NCBI GenBank assembly: GCA_001767455.1
Contig: MELC01000004.1
Span: 1 to 64,000, forward strand
Direction: 5' to 3'
Length of the DNA stretch: 64,000 nucleotides
DNA from: Acidobacteria bacterium RIFCSPLOWO2_12_FULL_66_21
GTDB taxonomy: Bacteria; Acidobacteriota; Vicinamibacteria; Vicinamibacterales; 2-12-FULL-66-21
Shown piece by piece: positions 61,029 through 64,000 of this stretch. The translations under genes were made by a program, and so were the position numbers. The notes under the pieces were generated by a model. The model had not been told where the DNA came from. It did no database searches and saw only the letters and a program-made list of their open reading frames with translations. The first letter of the stretch is position 1. The number at the start of each line of letters is the position of its first letter.

Positions 61029-64000
61029 ATGGGGCTCCTCCTGGTTGGCCTCGTGGCGCTCGCGATTCCCTTTCTTCTGCCGATTGCCCTGTGGATCCAC
61101 TCGCGCGAGACGCGTGCGAGGCTGGAGGCGCTCGAGGCATTGGTAGAGGAACAGGCGGCTGCCTTGCGCCGCGTCGACGCGCGGATGGCGCAGCTTCGGC
61201 GCGAGACCCGGTCGCAGCCGGGCGAGGAACGGCCCGAGACCGCCGGCGCGCCGGTCGAAGCACCACCTCCGATCGCGGCCCCGCCGCCGATCATCGCGCC
61301 ACCACCGATCAGCGCGCCACCACCGGTCATCGTCCCGCCGCCGGTTGTTGCGCCCCTGCCGGTTGCGCCGCCCCGGACCGCCGCTCCGCGGCCGGTCGTC
61401 CCTTCGCCCAATGTCGCGGCGCCGCCCGTCGCGCCGCCGCCTCCTGTCGTGCCGCCGCTGATGGAGGAAGCAACGGAGCGCGAGTCGCTGCGGCCGGCAT
61501 TCGACTGGGAGGGCCTCGTCGGCGTGAAGCTCTTTTCGGCCATCGCCGCGATTGCCTTCGTGTTCGCGGCGGTGCTGTTCCTGCGGTACTCCGTGGAACA
61601 TGGCTGGCTCCAGCCCCCGGTCCGCGTCCTGATTGGCGTCGCCACCGGCATCGGGCTGCTGCTCGTGTGCGAGCTGAGAGCGGCGCGCCGGTATCCGGTC
61701 ACCGCCAACGCGCTCGACGCCGCGGGCGTGGCCATCCTCTTTGCCACCTTCTTCGCGGCCCACGCGCTCTGGAACCTGATCCCCGGCGGCGTCGCATTCG
61801 GTCTGCTCGCGATCGTGACGGCGGTGGCCGTGCTGCTGTCGGTGCGCCGCGCATCGCTGTTCATCGCCGTGCTGGGGTTGCTCGGCGGGTTCGCCACTCC
61901 CGCGCTGCTCTCGTCGGGCGAGAACCGGCCGATCGCGCTGTTCGCGTATCTGATGCTGCTCAACATCGGGCTCGCATGGGTCGCGTACCGACAGACGTGG
62001 CCGCTGCTCACGGTGCTCACGCTCGTGTTCACGACCATCTATCAATGGACGTGGGTGTTCAAGTTCCTCGCGGAGAGCCCGCTGCCGCTCGCGATGGGGA
62101 TCTTCCTCGTATTCCCCGTCGCGACCTTCGCGGCGCTGGTCCTGGGGCGGCGGCAGCCGCCCGGCGGCGACAGCGCTGAGACGGGCGTGCTGTTCGAGCG
62201 CACGGCGCTCATCGCCGCAGCCCTGCCGCTCCTCTTTGGCGTGTACCTCGCCGCGATGCCCGCGTATGGGGCGAGGCCGTGGCTGCTGTTCGGCTTCCTG
62301 CTGCTCATCGACGGCGGGTTGCTCGCGGTCGCCATTGCGCGCGGAGAGGAGCTCCTGCATGCGGCCGGCGCGACGGCGACGCTCCTGGTGCTCGCGCTAT
62401 GGATCGCGGGATCGTATGCGCACGCCGGAGCGCTGCCGGCGCTCGTGTTCTGCGCGGTGTTCTGCGTGTTCTTCCTGTCTGGCGGGACGGTTGCCGCCGC
62501 CTTCAGGCGCGCGTTCGTCAGCCACGGGGACAGCGCGATGTCGGCCGCGCCACTCGTGCTCTTCGTGCCGACGGCGCTCGCGCGGATCGACCCGGCATTC
62601 CATGCGCCGCTCCCGCTCGCCGCGACGCTGCTGCCGCTCGTGCTGCTCGTCACCTGGCGTGCGCTGGCCGGCGGACGCGGGGGGCTGTATTTCATTGCCG
62701 CGTTCTTCGCGGTCGCGTTGCAGGGCGTCTGGTCGTGGATCTTCATCGACGCGGATCGACTGGGCACCGCGATCGCGATGTACGCGGCATTCGGCGTGGT
62801 GTCGATCGCCGCGCCGCTGGTGGCCCGCGCCGTCAGGCGACCGCTGCAGCCCGCGGCAGGTCTCGGCGTCCTGTTGATGGCGAGCCTCCTGCTGCTGCTG
62901 TTCCTCGCGTTGACGCGGAGCGGCCCGCTTGTCCTCTGGGCATTCGCGCTGCTGCTCGCCATCGGCGGCGGCGCCCTGTTCGTGGAGAGCGCGGTCTCGG
63001 CGCTGCCGGCGGTCTCGATGGCGGCGGCCGTGGTGTCCGCGCTGGCGGCGGGCGCATGGTGGATCCAGACTGCCGGCGAGCCCGGGCTCCCTACGGCCTT
63101 GACCGTCGTCATCGCGCTCGTCCTGCTGATGCATGCGGCGCACGCGTGGGCCGGTGCGCGCCTCGGTGACCGTGACGCGGCGCAGCCGACGCCGCTCGCG
63201 AACGGCCCGTTCATCGCCCTGCTCGGCCCGTTGTTCCTGCTGTGCCTCGCCGTGAATCCCGAATGGGCGCTGCCTCCCTGGCCGTGGCTGGCGACGCTGG
63301 CGCTCTTCACGCTCGCGACGACCGCGACGTCGCTCGTCACGCGATCGGGACAGGTGCACGCCGGCGGCGTGATGGCCGCGGCCGTGGTCGTCGCCGCGTG
63401 GACGGCGGCGGCGGCGTCGCGGCCATGGTCGGCGGTGGCGCTGGCCTCGTCCGCGGCGACCAGCGTGTACGGCCTCGCGCTCATGTTTGCGCCGCCGTTC
63501 CGGTTGAATACACCCGCGGCGGTCGCCGCGGTCGGCGCGCTGTTCGTTGGCGAGGCCACGGCGGTGCTGGCTGTCCTGACGGACGGGGCCCCGCCATTCG
63601 CGGCGCTCGTGGCGACGCACGCGGCGAGCCTCGCCGTCCTGCTCGCGCTCGGCTGGCGGGAAAGCTGGCCGAAGATCGCGCTGTGGGCGGTGGCGCCCGC
63701 CGCGATCGCGGTGGCCGTCCAGTGGCAGGACGGCCCGCTCGCGGCCGGGTGGATGCGGCTGCTCGTGCTCGGCTTCGCGGTGTATGCGGTGTTTGCCGCG
63801 TACCCGTTCGTGCTCGGCTCGCGCGCACGGAGCGAGCGCGAGCCGTACGTCGCCGCCATCCTGGCCAGCGCCGTGTTCTTCTTCGGCGGCCGCGCGGCGT
63901 TGACCGCCGGCGGGTACGCGTCGATGATCGGCGCGCTGCCGGTGTTCGAAGGGGCAGTCATGGCGCTGCTGCTCCGGAACCTGCTGCGGATCCAGATGCA
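61029..64000 (+). CDS. DUF2339 polytopic membrane protein (partial, runs off the end)
   Basis: Open from ATG 61029 (or 61017) to the window edge, more than 990 codons; the C-terminus is missing. An N-terminal helix (about 2-21) is followed by a short coiled coil (LEALEALVEEQAAALRRVDARMAQLRR) and a Pro-rich repeat (APPPIIAPPPISAPPP). The DUF2339 entry motif FDWEGLVGVKLFSAIAAIAFVFAAVLFLRY sits near residue 155, and some 25 hydrophobic spans follow. Members are giant membrane proteins of unknown function, sometimes linked to cell envelope or glycan transport. The frame has no stop anywhere, so it is easy to overlook in favour of antisense frames here. Confidence 0.88.
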   Translation, partial: MGLLLVGLVALAIPFLLPIALWIHSRETRARLEALEALVEEQAAALRRVDARMAQLRRETRSQPGEERPETAGAPVEAPPPIAAPPPIIAPPPISAPPPVIVPPPVVAPLPVAPPRTAAPRPVVPSPNVAAPPVAPPPPVVPPLMEEATERESLRPAFDWEGLVGVKLFSAIAAIAFVFAAVLFLRYSVEHGWLQPPVRVLIGVATGIGLLLVCELRAARRYPVTANALDAAGVAILFATFFAAHALWNLIPGGVAFGLLAIVTAVAVLLSVRRASLFIAVLGLLGGFATPALLSSGENRPIALFAYLMLLNIGLAWVAYRQTWPLLTVLTLVFTTIYQWTWVFKFLAESPLPLAMGIFLVFPVATFAALVLGRRQPPGGDSAETGVLFERTALIAAALPLLFGVYLAAMPAYGARPWLLFGFLLLIDGGLLAVAIARGEELLHAAGATATLLVLALWIAGSYAHAGALPALVFCAVFCVFFLSGGTVAAAFRRAFVSHGDSAMSAAPLVLFVPTALARIDPAFHAPLPLAATLLPLVLLVTWRALAGGRGGLYFIAAFFAVALQGVWSWIFIDADRLGTAIAMYAAFGVVSIAAPLVARAVRRPLQPAAGLGVLLMASLLLLLFLALTRSGPLVLWAFALLLAIGGGALFVESAVSALPAVSMAAAVVSALAAGAWWIQTAGEPGLPTALTVVIALVLLMHAAHAWAGARLGDRDAAQPTPLANGPFIALLGPLFLLCLAVNPEWALPPWPWLATLALFTLATTATSLVTRSGQVHAGGVMAAAVVVAAWTAAAASRPWSAVALASSAATSVYGLALMFAPPFRLNTPAAVAAVGALFVGEATAVLAVLTDGAPPFAALVATHAASLAVLLALGWRESWPKIALWAVAPAAIAVAVQWQDGPLAAGWMRLLVLGFAVYAVFAAYPFVLGSRARSEREPYVAAILASAVFFFGGRAALTAGGYASMIGALPVFEGAVMALLLRNLLRIQM

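Overview
The window is GC-rich (clearly above 60%) bacterial chromosome with dense genes and long antisense open frames. I infer an Acidobacteriota member, probably Vicinamibacteria. The reasons are the GC content, several exported VWA-type proteins with DUF-like tails, large secreted S9, M13, S41 and BNR-repeat proteins, and an OmpA/YjbH-like exported protein. No rRNA or 16S fragment is present to prove this. No tRNA, rRNA, CRISPR array, prophage or intact insertion sequence was seen.

Layout. 1-3.6 kb: a truncated exported protein, tatC-tatA, and a divergent S41 protease. 3.9-9.2 kb: smc, an M48 membrane protease and a cupredoxin. 9.3-19.2 kb: the classic translation/transcription operon on the minus strand, rimP-nusA-infB-rbfA-nrnA-truB-rpsO-pnp, with a rimP-leader-like hairpin at its head and a terminator hairpin after pnp. 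19.3-23 kb: rimO, asnS and a TIM-barrel isomerase. 23-24.2 kb: a 1.2 kb gene-free stretch holding a multi-stem inverted-repeat element, a probable group II intron 5' remnant and a tandem-repeat block. 24.2-31.8 kb (minus strand): M24 peptidase, HtrA protease, MidA-type methyltransferase, a membrane protein, and an overlapping CYTH-murU-amgK set that points to MurNAc recycling. 31.9-34.6 kb: archease-rtcB RNA repair genes plus a PrcB-like/DUF4870-like fusion. 34.6-38.9 kb: small exported and zinc-ribbon proteins, glgP and a PLP dehydratase. 39-56 kb: secretion-oriented genes, namely a Tat-exported glycosylasparaginase, three VWA-like proteins, a BNR-repeat giant, an M13 peptidase, an S9 peptidase and a P1 aminopeptidase. 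56-64 kb: a DNPH1-like nucleotide hydrolase next to dut, an RRM protein, a GT-C-like membrane protein, a small exported protein, udk and a DUF2339 membrane protein that runs off the end.

The most unusual feature is the repeat content. At least eight families of short degenerate tandem repeats sit at operon joints, mostly folded back as inverted arrays. Some have entered genes in frame: rimO, the S9 peptidase, the P1 peptidase just before its self-cleavage site, the C-terminus of the DNPH1-like gene, and the start region of rbfA. The genes themselves mostly belong to known families. The repeats and the 23-24 kb element are the best candidates for something undescribed.
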